A stretch of 64,000 nucleotides of DNA from Chitinophagaceae bacterium (GCA_947476485.1 CANJQU010000001.1:27635-91634), one strand, 5' to 3'; shown: positions 9,079 through 17,743, counted from the stretch's first letter. Made by a program: numbers and translations. The notes: generated from the letters alone by a model not told the origin.

Positions 9079-9832
9079 ATGCACTAATATTAAGCATTTT
9101 ATCGAGCCGGGTTATTGTGTAGCCGTTGCTTTCGATCTCTTTTATTAGTTCTGGTAGGATAGCCGCAGTTATCTCCATAGAATCATGCAGCAAGATAATA
9201 CTGCCTGGCTTCAGTTGACCAATAATACGTGATGTTAACTTTTGTTTGTCTTTTATGCGGGTGTCGAATGACCGTATGTTCCAGCCAATGGAAGTATAGC
9301 CGCCTTTCTTTATTGCCTGCGCAAGGCTAGGGTTCATAACGCCATATGGGGGGCGGAAAAGTAATGGTCTCAGGCCTACAGCTTTTTCCACTTCGCGATC
9401 CATTTGCCGCATATCTGCCAGCATTTTTCCGGCGCCAGACATGTCGAACCAATAACCGTGGGAATAACTGTGATTACCAATGACATGCCCTTCGTTTTTT
9501 AAACGGTTCATTATAAGCGGGTTGCCGGGGATGTTTTTCCCAATGCAAAAGAAAGATGCCTGTACATTATGCTTTTGTAATGTATCCAGTATGTTTTCCG
9601 TGTATCGTGCGGGGCCATCATCAAAAGTGAGGGCAACCAGTTTTTTGCTCGTTATCGCTTTGCATTTGGAAGGAATGAAAAAATTCAACGAAAGAGTGAT
9701 GCACGCAAGAAATAACACAGAAAGAAAGAAGAGTGTAACTAAAACAACACAATACCAGGGCATTAGCGGCGCACATATGCCCGCTATCACAAGACCAGCG
9801 ATATAAAGAGTTTTTAATTTCAACTTGCCCAA
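9071..9832 (-). CDS. Polysaccharide deacetylase family (NodB domain) membrane protein
   Basis: A 253-residue protein with two N-terminal membrane helices (about 8-55) and a NodB hydrolase domain. Metal- and catalysis-related motifs are LTFDDGPARYTENIL (Asp-Asp), IGNHSYSHGYW (His-x3-His type) and FRPPYGVM. The start is TTG at 9832 and overlaps the acyltransferase gene by 13 bp, suggesting translational coupling; no ATG lies nearby. Family members remove N-acetyl groups from sugars. The true substrate in a pigment locus is unknown. Confidence 0.82.
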   Translation of the reverse strand: MGKLKLKTLYIAGLVIAGICAPLMPWYCVVLVTLFFLSVLFLACITLSLNFFIPSKCKAITSKKLVALTFDDGPARYTENILDTLQKHNVQASFFCIGKNIPGNPLIMNRLKNEGHVIGNHSYSHGYWFDMSGAGKMLADMRQMDREVEKAVGLRPLLFRPPYGVMNPSLAQAIKKGGYTSIGWNIRSFDTRIKDKQKLTSRIIGQLKPGSIILLHDSMEITAAILPELIKEIESNGYTITRLDKMLNISAYA

Positions 9833-10695
9833 AAGTTATAATAATTAAACCACTGTTCGGGGTATTGTTTTACTTTTTGTTCCAGTTCTGCGATATAATC
9901 GTTCAACGCATCGGGTATGGCAACCTGTTTATTGGCGGTATAGGTTTTTGGCGTAGTTGCTGAAAGGTGATAATGTTTTGCGTTCTCTTTAGCGCAGAAT
10001 ACGTAAGACACAGGTACTTTGAAAGTGGTTGCCAGCACAAACGGCCCCATGGGAAACAGGGCATTTTCGCCAAGGAACATACCGCTTACCGTCTTACTTC
10101 CGGCAATGAACCGATCGGCATGGATGGCTATGAGCTCATTATTCTTTAGCGCATTGCTGATCTCATAGACATGGGAGAGGTCGTCCTTAATAGTGATGAT
10201 ACTCATTTTGCGGTCGTTCATCACTGATTCGAGATACTCCTTAATCTGCTGTTGTTCATTGTCCACCATCACAATGTTTACTTTTACAGGAAGGCGCTTA
10301 AAATAATAACCCGCCAATTCATAGTTGCCTATATGTGCACTGATAAGAATGCCACCTTTGCCACCAGCCATGATCTCCTCGATATAATGCTCTCCTTCAA
10401 ACTCAAATGTGAATGGTACTTTGAGACCAGACATTACAACGATCTTATCTATCAGCGTTTGTCCAAACAGGTAATAGTTGCGATAAACGCTGCGGCTCAA
10501 TGACCAGCTCTTGCGCCCAAGTTTCCTGAAGTAATTGCGGATGTGCTTATTGGATGGTGAAAACAGGAAATAGTAAAACGCAACAAAGCGAAGCAGAAAA
10601 TAGGCGGGGCCAACTCCTGCAAAACGTAAAATGCCAATAAATATGCTGTAGCCTAGTTTATTTCCTTTAGATTTTCCTTCCCAGGACTGCGTCAT
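9820..10695 (-). CDS. LpxL/HtrB-like lipid acyltransferase
   Basis: A 291-residue membrane-anchored acyltransferase of the lipid A biosynthesis (HtrB) family. The catalytic HX4D/E motif is visible in ILISAHIGNYELAG (about residues 116-129), with a downstream substrate-binding region around IAIHADRF. In flexirubin and aryl-polyene loci such enzymes are thought to attach the polyene acyl chain to its lipid or resorcinol partner. That assignment is inferred from context here. The start overlaps the ACP stop by 4 bp, so ACP and acyltransferase are probably made together. Confidence 0.83.
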   Translation of the reverse strand: MTQSWEGKSKGNKLGYSIFIGILRFAGVGPAYFLLRFVAFYYFLFSPSNKHIRNYFRKLGRKSWSLSRSVYRNYYLFGQTLIDKIVVMSGLKVPFTFEFEGEHYIEEIMAGGKGGILISAHIGNYELAGYYFKRLPVKVNIVMVDNEQQQIKEYLESVMNDRKMSIITIKDDLSHVYEISNALKNNELIAIHADRFIAGSKTVSGMFLGENALFPMGPFVLATTFKVPVSYVFCAKENAKHYHLSATTPKTYTANKQVAIPDALNDYIAELEQKVKQYPEQWFNYYNFWAS

Positions 10696-10946
10696 ATCAG
10701 TTCCTTCACCTTTGTGTGCGCGTCAATGTAATTGTAGAAATCCTGGAAGGTAGCGATACCGTTAAAATCTTCGGGTTTCACTTTACAGCCGAAATTAGCT
10801 TCTGTGATAGCTATGAGGTCAATATAATCCAGGCTGTCGAGATCCAATACCTCTTTCAGCGTTGCGTCCGGTGCAATAGATGAAGCATCTACCTCAAACT
10901 CTTCTACTAATAAATTATTGATTTTCTGTATAATACCACTGTCCAT
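10692..10946 (-). CDS. Acyl carrier protein of the pigment pathway
   Basis: An 84-residue four-helix carrier protein that holds the growing chain on a phosphopantetheine arm. The attachment serine is in LDLDSLDYIDLI (about residue 40). The spacing and acidic helix 2 match the family. It differs from housekeeping AcpP in a Cys after helix 2 (NFGCKVKPEDF) and is embedded in the minus-arm operon, so a dedicated role in polyene synthesis is likely. It was probably once contiguous with the ketosynthase gene at 12048, now separated by the RAYT unit. Confidence 0.9.
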   Translation of the reverse strand: MDSGIIQKINNLLVEEFEVDASSIAPDATLKEVLDLDSLDYIDLIAITEANFGCKVKPEDFNGIATFQDFYNYIDAHTKVKELI

Positions 10947-11071
10947 AGCGCAAATATAAAATATTTATTTTGAACTAAGAAAGGCGTTATAACAAATTGC
11001 AAAAGGTTGGATCAAAATCAGTTTGTATTTATGTTGTGCCATATACGGCTGTTGAAGTGTCGAATTGAGTA

Positions 11072-11160
11072 CAATCCCAAAGGGATTGCATGTCTATAGA
11101 AAACAATAAGGTCGGTAATTGGGCGATGCCGAAGGTATCGAATGTTATGATGCTGAATTA
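11072..11160. repeat. Left REP pair of the RAYT unit
   Basis: Hairpin CAATCCC-AAA-GGGATTG (11072-11088), linker TGTCTATAGA, then hairpin CGATGCC-GAA-GGTATCG (11124-11140) and the tail AATGTTATGATGCTGAATTA. The same order recurs on the far side at 11955-12041, including the whole 3' hairpin and tail as an exact 37-bp match. The transposase gene starts after this copy. Confidence 0.88.
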
Positions 11161-11164
11161 TTGC

Positions 11165-11626
11165 TTATTCTATCCATTCAAACAAATACTTTTCCTCATA
11201 AGGAATATTGAATGCTTTTAGAAAGCCAATATACTCTTCTTTGAAAGTTTTGTTTTTATGATGTTCTTTTTGGTTCATTATATAGTCTATCACATTGCTG
11301 AATTGCGAATGGCTATACGAAAATGCACCATATCCCTCTTGCCAATTGAATTTATGCTTCAAAAATTGTTGGTTTTTTATGAACTCGTTTGATGATTTTT
11401 TGATCTCGCGTACGAGGTCTGACAGGCAACAGTATGGTTTCATTCCGATCAGAAAATGAATATGGTCTGGCATACCATTTATTGCAAGCATTTTTTGTTC
11501 TTTTTTCTGAACAATACCTGTAATGTACTTGTACAACTCTTCCTCCCATTCGGGTCTGATAAGGTTATTTCTTCCTTGTACGGCAAATACGATCTGAATA
11601 TAAATTTGTGAAAATGTTCCTGGCAT
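11165..11626 (-). CDS. REP-associated tyrosine transposase (RAYT, IS200/Y1-like)
   Basis: A 153-residue single-strand transposase of the Y1 HUH family. I place the start at the ATG at 11626 (MPGTFSQIYIQIVFAVQGR), the usual N-terminus; the longer track ORF would translate through a REP hairpin. The HUH motif is MPDHIHFLIG and the catalytic tyrosine lies in the later YGAFSYSHSQ / VIDYIMNQKEHH region. Known RAYTs cut and mobilise REP or REPIN hairpins. REP hairpins flank the gene closely on both sides, which supports this assignment. The gene interrupts the ACP-ketosynthase order of the pigment locus. Confidence 0.92.
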   Translation of the reverse strand: MPGTFSQIYIQIVFAVQGRNNLIRPEWEEELYKYITGIVQKKEQKMLAINGMPDHIHFLIGMKPYCCLSDLVREIKKSSNEFIKNQQFLKHKFNWQEGYGAFSYSHSQFSNVIDYIMNQKEHHKNKTFKEEYIGFLKAFNIPYEEKYLFEWIE

Positions 11627-11674
11627 AGTTCGGATATTGTTCAGCATAAAGGTAATAATGGGCTGCATAACATG

Positions 11675-12041
11675 CGATGCCTTCGGCATCGTTGTGTGTT
11701 CCGTCGTTCATACTATAGACGTGCGATGCCCTCGGCATCGGGGCACGCAGCGTAACTTTTGCTATAGATATTCGATGCTGTCGGCATCGTTAGATGGTGT
11801 ATGTATTTTGCTATAGACATTGGATGCCTTCGGCATCGGGTACGTGGTGTAGCTCATGCTATAGATATACGAGCCCCCGGCATAGGTACCGGGTATATGT
11901 TTATTGCAATCGACTTTGGATACCGTTGGTATATTCCATTATGGGAAATGAGTTCAATCCCAAAGGGATTGTATGTCTATAGAAAATAAAACAACTGATG
12001 TATGCGATGCCGAAGGTATCGAATGTTATGATGCTGAATTA
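11675..12041. repeat. REP hairpin array beside the RAYT gene
   Basis: Hairpins with core GATGCC-TTC-GGCATC occur at 11675-11691, 11724-11740, 11773-11789 and 11823-11837, at a spacing of about 49 bp. Each is preceded or followed by the linker CTATAGACAT or CTATAGATAT. A decayed unit lies at about 11871-11903. A final pair (11955-11971 and 12005-12021) repeats the left flank of the unit. The regular period and shared linker show a tandemly amplified REP unit, not a CRISPR: the hairpins, not the spacers, are palindromic and the intervals are partly conserved. Confidence 0.9.
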
Positions 12042-12047
12042 AACCGA

Positions 12048-13271
12048 TTACCCCTTCCATTTTCGAACGATCAGCGAGGAATTCGTTCCCCCGAAACCAA
12101 ATGAATTGGAGAGAAATACATCAAACTCATGGTCGAGCGCATTGGTAACAATATTCAGTGGCGCGGAATCTTCGTCCGGATTTTCGAAATTGATATTAGG
12201 AGCGATGAAGTTGTTCTCCATCATCAGCATCGAATAGACAATTTCGCTGGAGCCTGCCATCCAGCATTCGTGACCAGTCATGGATTTAGTGGAGCTAATA
12301 AACGGCCTCGAAGCGCCAAACAGTGAATTGATTGCCCGGGCCTCACTGGAATCGCCTGCCTTTGTAGACGTGGCATGTGCATTGATATAACCTACGTCCG
12401 CGGGTTGAATACGAGCATCAATAAGGGCTTTCTCAAGTGATTTCAACGGCCCTTCAACTGTTGGGTTTGAGATATGAGAGCCATTGGATGAGAAGCCGTA
12501 CCCGATCACTTCACCCAGTATTTTAGCGCCCCTTTTTTGCGCAGATTCCAGACTTTCGAGAATAACTGTGGCTGCGCCGCCGCTTGGTACCAGCCCGTCG
12601 CGATCCCTGTCGAAGGGGCGTGAAGCCTTTGTCGGGTCGCTTTCCCGTGTTGAAAAAGCAGCTATGCTGTCGAAGTAGGACATAGAATAGAGATTTACTT
12701 CCTGTGCGCCACCACAGATCACGCAATCCTGCATGCCGTTTTTGATAAACATATAGCCAAGGCCTATCGCGTGAGAACCACTGGCACAGGCGGCACTTAC
12801 GGTGAAGTTGATGCCCCGTATCTTAAAAATTGTGGCCAGGTTCATATTCACAGTAGAGTTCATGGTCTGAAATACATAGCCGGAGCCAAGCATCATTGTG
12901 TCCTTTTTCTCTCGAACTATGTCTACGCCCTCAATAACCGGTTTAGCTGAGCTATCATTACCAAAGAGCAGTCCGATCTCGTGCTGCTCGAGGTAATCAG
13001 CGTCTATACCGGCCATTTGTAATGCCTCCTGGGTAGATACATAGGCGAATTCAGCTTGTTCCGGCATCATGAGGCGTGCGCGGCGGTCAAGTACGCCCTT
13101 CAAATTCGGACGGTTTACAAAGCCGGTCAGTGCAGAAGCATAACCAAACTCTTTTCTTTCCGGTGAGAAAATAATACCGGATTTTCCTGCGCGTAAAGAT
13201 TGTTTTACTTCGTCAAGATTTGCGCCGATGCATGAATATATACCCAGGCCTGTTATTACTACTCTGTTCAT
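12048..13271 (-). CDS. Beta-ketoacyl-ACP synthase (FabF-like) of the pigment pathway
   Basis: A 407-residue condensing enzyme that extends the ACP-bound chain by two carbons. The full Cys-His-His triad is present: AACASGSHAIG (Cys, about residue 162), INAHATSTKAGD and KSMTGHECWMAGSSEI. It is therefore an active ketosynthase and not a chain-length factor. No partner chain-length factor, dehydratase or thioesterase gene is in the window. The stop lies 6 bp from the right edge of the REP unit. It is divergent from the HEPN/MNT genes and from the ammonia-lyase arm. Confidence 0.92.
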   Translation of the reverse strand: MNRVVITGLGIYSCIGANLDEVKQSLRAGKSGIIFSPERKEFGYASALTGFVNRPNLKGVLDRRARLMMPEQAEFAYVSTQEALQMAGIDADYLEQHEIGLLFGNDSSAKPVIEGVDIVREKKDTMMLGSGYVFQTMNSTVNMNLATIFKIRGINFTVSAACASGSHAIGLGYMFIKNGMQDCVICGGAQEVNLYSMSYFDSIAAFSTRESDPTKASRPFDRDRDGLVPSGGAATVILESLESAQKRGAKILGEVIGYGFSSNGSHISNPTVEGPLKSLEKALIDARIQPADVGYINAHATSTKAGDSSEARAINSLFGASRPFISSTKSMTGHECWMAGSSEIVYSMLMMENNFIAPNINFENPDEDSAPLNIVTNALDHEFDVFLSNSFGFGGTNSSLIVRKWKG

Positions 13272-13426
13272 TCTTAGGTTTATCGTTATCTTTTTTTAAA
13301 AGTAAGGTTCTTTATTAAAAGGTCAAAATTAGTGAGTATTTGGCAGCACCCAACAGTGAACTCTAATTTTATGGGATGGAGAACTAAGATGATAATTCAT
13401 GTTTAATTGTTAGTTTTGGCTTGATT

Positions 13427-13807
13427 ATGATCAACGTCAGAAAGCAAATTCTATATTGGGAAACCGGTGCAGATGAAGAAATGCTGAATGCTAAGATCAT
13501 GATCGAAAATCACCGTTTTCTCGCTGGCTTGTTTTTTTGCCACCTATGTCTTGAAAAAATATTAAAGGCCCACGTGGTAAAAGTGACCGAGGAGCATCCG
13601 CCAAGGACTCATATTTTGGCATCGCTTGCAGATATCGGTCGGATCAAATTTGATGAGCTGCAGGAACAAATAATATATGAGATACAGACCTATCAATTAG
13701 AAGGAAGATACCCCGAAAACTATCCATCAGAACCAGACCCGATCACAGCACAGGAATATTTCGAACAAACAATAATTTTGCACAAATGGCTCAAGGCGAT
13801 GTTATAA
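13427..13807 (+). CDS. HEPN-domain protein (toxin-like half of a HEPN/MNT pair)
   Basis: A 126-residue helical HEPN protein. I use the ATG at 13427; the track start two codons earlier is TTG. Features are a helix with AEDEEMLNAKIM-like spacing, FFCHLCLEKILKAHVV and a later RYPENYPSEPDPITAQEYF segment. HEPN proteins paired with minimal nucleotidyltransferases are known toxin-antitoxin modules in which the HEPN member is an RNase. The Rx4-6H RNase motif is not clear here. It overlaps the partner gene by 22 bp. The pair separates the two arms of the pigment locus. Confidence 0.83.
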   Translation: MINVRKQILYWETGADEEMLNAKIMIENHRFLAGLFFCHLCLEKILKAHVVKVTEEHPPRTHILASLADIGRIKFDELQEQIIYEIQTYQLEGRYPENYPSEPDPITAQEYFEQTIILHKWLKAML

Positions 13808-14106
13808 GGCTTTTGCAATTATATGTCCGGTTGCTCAATGAGGCAGGGTTAAAGATACAGAAGGCATTTTTGTATGGCAGTTTTGCACGAAATGATGCGA
13901 AGGCTGACAGCGATATAGATGTGATGCTCGTGTCTGATAATTTTGACAGCAATGATGTAAAAATAAAAGCAAAAGCATGGCAACTTACCCGCAAAGTTGA
14001 CCTGCGGATCGAGCCGTTTACGATAGGAACAAAGAGATTTTTTTCTGATGATGATTCTGCGCTTGTCGACCAAGTAAAAAAAGAAGGGATCGAAATTGCT
14101 TTTTAA
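13786..14106 (+). CDS. Minimal nucleotidyltransferase (MNT) partner of HEPN
   Basis: A 106-residue nucleotidyltransferase-fold protein with the GSFARNDAKADSDIDVMLV motif (GSxxR, then D-x-D) and a third acidic position in VDLRIEPF. In characterised HEPN/MNT modules the MNT enzyme AMPylates and silences the HEPN toxin. The 22-bp overlap with the HEPN gene fits a co-translated module. A second, damaged HEPN/MNT pair in opposite gene order is at 51.9-52.5 kb. Confidence 0.85.
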   Translation: MAQGDVIRLLQLYVRLLNEAGLKIQKAFLYGSFARNDAKADSDIDVMLVSDNFDSNDVKIKAKAWQLTRKVDLRIEPFTIGTKRFFSDDDSALVDQVKKEGIEIAF

Positions 14107-14244
14107 CAACTGGAAAAGATAGGTTAAGTATATAGGCCAAATAGCGTTGTGACTCTGATATTCATAAATGATGACCATAGCCCCAGATATAATTATTACT
14201 TTTACGCACTGATAATTGATATTAATAAATAAAATAAAGCTTGC

Positions 14245-15798
14245 ATGATATATATCGGGGGAAAAAATCTCTCTTTAAATGATTTTTCAGAAATAGTTTA
14301 TAAGAAAAAGGAGATCGGGTTAGATGAGGCGGCTGTGAATAAAGTTGGCGTTAATTATAAATTCCTGCAACAATTTTCCACTAACAAACTGATCTATGGC
14401 ATAAATACCGGCTTCGGCCCCATGGCGCAGTACAAGGTTAGTGAAGAGAATTTGCTCCAATTGCAATACAATCTTATCAGGAGCCATTCATCGGGCGGTG
14501 GTAAGCTGTTGCCTCAGCACCTGGTAAAGGCGCTGATGATCGCGAGACTGAACAGTCTGATGCAGGGTTATTCGGGCGTGCATAACGAGGCTGTTGAATT
14601 GTTGCGGGAGCTGATCAATAAAGATGTTACTCCCTGCATTTATGAACATGGTGGCGTGGGAGCCAGCGGGGACCTGGTGCAACTTGCTCACCTGGCTTTG
14701 GTGTTGATAGGTGAAGGCGAAGTGATCCATGATAGCAGGGTATGCACTACGGCAGAGGTATTTGCCACGCTGGGTATAAAACCATTATCCATCCACATAC
14801 GGGAAGGGCTGGCGATACTTAATGGTACGTCTGCGATGACAGGTGTGGGCATGGTTAATATTATCCAGGCGCAAAAGCTACTGGGCTGGTCGGTGTTGTT
14901 ATCGGCTATGACCAATGAAGTCGTGGCGGCTTATGACGACCACTTTTCTTATGAATTGAATATTGTAAAGCAACATAAGGGACAGAATAAGATCGCGGCC
15001 ACGCTCAGGAATATTCTTAGTGGCAGCAAGATGATCCGTAGCCGTTCGGAGCATTTATATAATCCCGAACAGCTCGACCAGGAGGTCTTTGAGGACAAGG
15101 TGCAGGAGTATTATTCACTTCGATGCGTGACGCAGATACTGGGACCCATATACGACACTGTCTGCCAGGCTGAAAATGTGCTGGTAAACGAGCTGAACTC
15201 GGTGAATGATAACCCGATCATAGACCACGAAAACAAGAATATCTTTCACGGCGGCAATTTCCATGGTGACTATGTGTCGCTGGAAATGGATAAGCTGAAG
15301 ATAGCGATAACAAAATTGTCGATGCTGTCTGAACGGCAGTTAAACTACCTGCTAAACGACAAGCTGAATGGGAAGTTTCCACCTTTTGTAAACCTCGGAG
15401 TGCTGGGTTTCAATTTTGGAATGCAAGGGATGCAGTTTACCGCTACGTCCACAGTTGCGGAAAACCAGACGTTGTCTTTCCCTATGTATGTGCACAGCAT
15501 ACCTAATAACAATGACAACCAGGATATAGTGAGCATGGGCTGCAATGCGGCGTTGATGACCAAGCGGGTTATTGATAATTCGTTCGAGGTGCTGGCGATA
15601 CAGATGATGACGGTGCTTCAGGCAATAGATCATTTAGGTTGTGCAGCAGAGCTCTCACCAAAGACAAAATTCTTTTATGACGAGTTGAGGGCGATATTTC
15701 CAAAGTTTGTAGAAGACGTACCGAAGTACAAAGACCTGGAGCGGGTAAAAGAGTATTTTGAAAAATCTGATCCCGTAATATCGTTCGAGGAAGCATAA
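14245..15798 (+). CDS. HAL/TAL-type aromatic amino acid ammonia-lyase
   Basis: A 517-residue MIO-dependent lyase that makes the aromatic starter acid, probably 4-coumarate from tyrosine. The Ala-Ser-Gly that forms the MIO cofactor is at residues 140-142 in HGGVGASGDLVQLAHL. YGINTGFGPMAQY (51-63), NLIRSHSSGGG, NDNPIID and QYNLIRSH-type stretches closely resemble the Flavobacterium johnsoniae tyrosine ammonia-lyase as I recall it. The selectivity pair is Ser-His, the state of histidine lyases, but FjTAL also has it. No hut genes are near, and the SDR, methyltransferase and halogenase genes follow. That argues for tyrosine and pigment synthesis. It is the first gene of the plus arm. Confidence 0.88.
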   Translation: MIYIGGKNLSLNDFSEIVYKKKEIGLDEAAVNKVGVNYKFLQQFSTNKLIYGINTGFGPMAQYKVSEENLLQLQYNLIRSHSSGGGKLLPQHLVKALMIARLNSLMQGYSGVHNEAVELLRELINKDVTPCIYEHGGVGASGDLVQLAHLALVLIGEGEVIHDSRVCTTAEVFATLGIKPLSIHIREGLAILNGTSAMTGVGMVNIIQAQKLLGWSVLLSAMTNEVVAAYDDHFSYELNIVKQHKGQNKIAATLRNILSGSKMIRSRSEHLYNPEQLDQEVFEDKVQEYYSLRCVTQILGPIYDTVCQAENVLVNELNSVNDNPIIDHENKNIFHGGNFHGDYVSLEMDKLKIAITKLSMLSERQLNYLLNDKLNGKFPPFVNLGVLGFNFGMQGMQFTATSTVAENQTLSFPMYVHSIPNNNDNQDIVSMGCNAALMTKRVIDNSFEVLAIQMMTVLQAIDHLGCAAELSPKTKFFYDELRAIFPKFVEDVPKYKDLERVKEYFEKSDPVISFEEA

Positions 15799-15840
15799 TT
15801 ATCCATTGTCCCGATAAGGATAGTGTTAAAACAGGAAACT

Positions 15841-16569
15841 ATGAAATGTGCGTTAGTAACCGGTGGGTCAAGGGGAATTGGCAAGGCCATCTGTATAAAA
15901 ATGGCAGCCATGGGCTACTATGTGCTGGTGAATTATAAAAGCAATGAAGGCGAGGCGAACGACACCCTTTCGCGCGTCAGGGAAAATGGCGGAGATGGTG
16001 AACTGCTGCAGTTTGATGTTTCAGGTAAAGAGGAGATACAGGCGGCGCTGAGCAAGTGGATAACGGGCAACCCTGAAAAATATATTGAAGTGCTGGTGAA
16101 CAATGCGGGCATTAAGGATGACGGACTGATGCTGTGGATGAAAGATGAGCAGTGGGATAATGTGATCAAGACCAGCCTGGATGGGTTCTTCTATGTGACG
16201 CGGACGGTATTGAACAGTATGCTGCTGAAAAAGTATGGCCGTATTGTAAATGTTGTTTCTCTTTCCGGCTTAAAGGGACTTCCCGGGCAGACGAATTATT
16301 CAGCTGCTAAAGCGGGAGTGATAGGAGCAACCAAAGCGCTGGCGCAGGAAGTAGGCAGGAAGGGCGTTACCGTGAATGCGGTAGCTCCGGGCTTTATTAA
16401 AACGGATATGACCAGCGGACTTGATGAAAAGGAAATGGCAGTGCTTGTGCCGGTAAGGCGATTTGGTACGGCTGACGAAGTCGCGCACGCTGTTGGGTTC
16501 CTGGCATCGCCGGAGGCAAGCTATATCACAGGGCAGGTGTTGTCGGTGAATGGCGGGCTGTATTCGTAG
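15841..16569 (+). CDS. 3-oxoacyl-ACP reductase-like SDR (FabG-type)
   Basis: A 242-residue NADPH-dependent short-chain reductase that would reduce the beta-keto group after each condensation. The ATG at 15841 is chosen because it follows ACAGGAAACT, a good ribosome site; the track start upstream is GTG. Motifs are VTGGSRGIGKAI (cofactor), VLVNNAGIKDDGL, VVSLSGLKG (catalytic Ser) and TNYSAAKAG (Tyr-x3-Lys), with VAPGFIKTDM. It follows the lyase gene by 42 bp, so one operon is likely. It pairs functionally with the ketosynthase and ACP of the other arm. Confidence 0.9.
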   Translation: MKCALVTGGSRGIGKAICIKMAAMGYYVLVNYKSNEGEANDTLSRVRENGGDGELLQFDVSGKEEIQAALSKWITGNPEKYIEVLVNNAGIKDDGLMLWMKDEQWDNVIKTSLDGFFYVTRTVLNSMLLKKYGRIVNVVSLSGLKGLPGQTNYSAAKAGVIGATKALAQEVGRKGVTVNAVAPGFIKTDMTSGLDEKEMAVLVPVRRFGTADEVAHAVGFLASPEASYITGQVLSVNGGLYS

Positions 16570-16589
16570 TTTACAGTTTACAGTTGGCA

Positions 16590-16607
16590 TGGTTCGACTA
16601 CGCTCAC
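16590..16607. repeat. Short palindromic element GGTTCGACTACGCTCACC
   Basis: This 18-bp imperfect palindrome lies in the 76-bp gap between the SDR and methyltransferase genes, next to a small direct repeat (AGTTTACAGTTTACAGTT). It resembles the TTCGGCTTCGCTCA core found in frame inside propeller blades at 57-58 kb and may belong to the same dispersed family. Confidence 0.5.
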
Positions 16608-16645
16608 CAAGAAAAAGATATTTTTTAAGAGATAAAGATCGTTTG

Positions 16646-17716
16646 ATGAAATTTTTTAGCAAAGAGACAAAGACTGCGTTCAAGGCAAGAGAGATGGCGC
16701 AGTGGATCGCGTTCGGGCCGGTTATTTTCCAGTCGGCGAGGATATTGAGGAATACTGGCATCCTGACTGCCATAGAAGAGAGTGGGGCAGATGGGCTCTC
16801 GTTATCCGAGGTCGCCGCAAAGGTGAAGCTGCCGGAATACGGTGTGCGGGTGCTGCTGGAGTCTGGGCTGAGTATGGGACTGGTACTTGTGAACGACGAG
16901 AAATATACACTAGCAAAGACGGGGTACTTCATTTTGCATGACGAGCTAACAAAGGTGAATATGGATTTTGTGCAAGATGTTTGCTACAAGGGTCTATTCT
17001 CGTTAGATAAGAGTATTGAGACAGGTAAGCCGGAGGGATTGAAAGAACTTGGTCCGTGGAAGACTGTTTATGAAGGACTCTCCCAATTGCCGCCGAACAT
17101 TCAAAAAAGCTGGTTCAGCTTCGATCACTATTTTTCCGATGATGCTTTTCCGCTTGTTTTGCCGCATGTATATAAAGATGGCATAAAGAACATACTGGAC
17201 ATTGGCGGTAATACAGGCAAGTGGGCGACCATATCTGCAAAGTATTCTCCTGATATTAAAGTGACCATAATGGACCTGCCTGGCCAATTGGGCATAGCAG
17301 AGTCAAAAATAGAGAAGGAAGGGCTTAAGGGGCAGGTGTCCTTTCTGCCAGTGAATTTGCTTGACGAAAAAGTGCAGATACCCAAGGGGTTTGACGCCAT
17401 ATGGATGAGCCAGTTCCTGGATTGCTTCTCTGAAGATGAGATCGTTTCGATACTTAAACGTTGTTATGATGCACTGGATGAGCATGGTTGCGTGATGATC
17501 ATGGAGCCATTCTGGGACCGGCAGCAATACGAGATCGCGGCATTTTGCCTGCAGCAAACTTCACTTTACTTTACTGCAATAGCCAACGGCAACAGCCAGA
17601 TGTATAGCGCTGCAGTATTTGTGAAATGTATAGAGCGCGCGGGTTTTGAAGTTGTAGAAGAAACAGATAATATAGGTCTTAGCCAGACGCTGATGAAGTG
17701 TAGGAAACGCAAATAA
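16646..17716 (+). CDS. SAM-dependent O-methyltransferase-like enzyme
   Basis: A 356-residue class I methyltransferase. I take the ATG at 16646 (MKFFSKETK); the upstream part of the track ORF runs through the SDR stop region and the palindromic spacer. An N-terminal winged-helix dimerisation domain (about 10-110, with AIEESGADGLSLSEVAAKV) precedes the Rossmann SAM fold (ILDIGGNTGKWA, about 183-194; VTIMDLPGQ; FDAIWMSQFLDCFS). This is the layout of small-molecule O-methyltransferases. In flexirubin-type pathways it could modify the aromatic head, but the acceptor is unproven. Confidence 0.83.
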   Translation: MKFFSKETKTAFKAREMAQWIAFGPVIFQSARILRNTGILTAIEESGADGLSLSEVAAKVKLPEYGVRVLLESGLSMGLVLVNDEKYTLAKTGYFILHDELTKVNMDFVQDVCYKGLFSLDKSIETGKPEGLKELGPWKTVYEGLSQLPPNIQKSWFSFDHYFSDDAFPLVLPHVYKDGIKNILDIGGNTGKWATISAKYSPDIKVTIMDLPGQLGIAESKIEKEGLKGQVSFLPVNLLDEKVQIPKGFDAIWMSQFLDCFSEDEIVSILKRCYDALDEHGCVMIMEPFWDRQQYEIAAFCLQQTSLYFTAIANGNSQMYSAAVFVKCIERAGFEVVEETDNIGLSQTLMKCRKRK

Positions 17717-17743
17717 TTTAACCAGGAAATTTATTCCCTGAAT

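Noticed and set aside
11675-12041. Regularly spaced repeats that could be taken for a CRISPR array
   Set aside because: The repeat units are 15-17 bp hairpins with a conserved linker, the intervals are partly conserved and a RAYT gene is adjacent. No cas gene is present.
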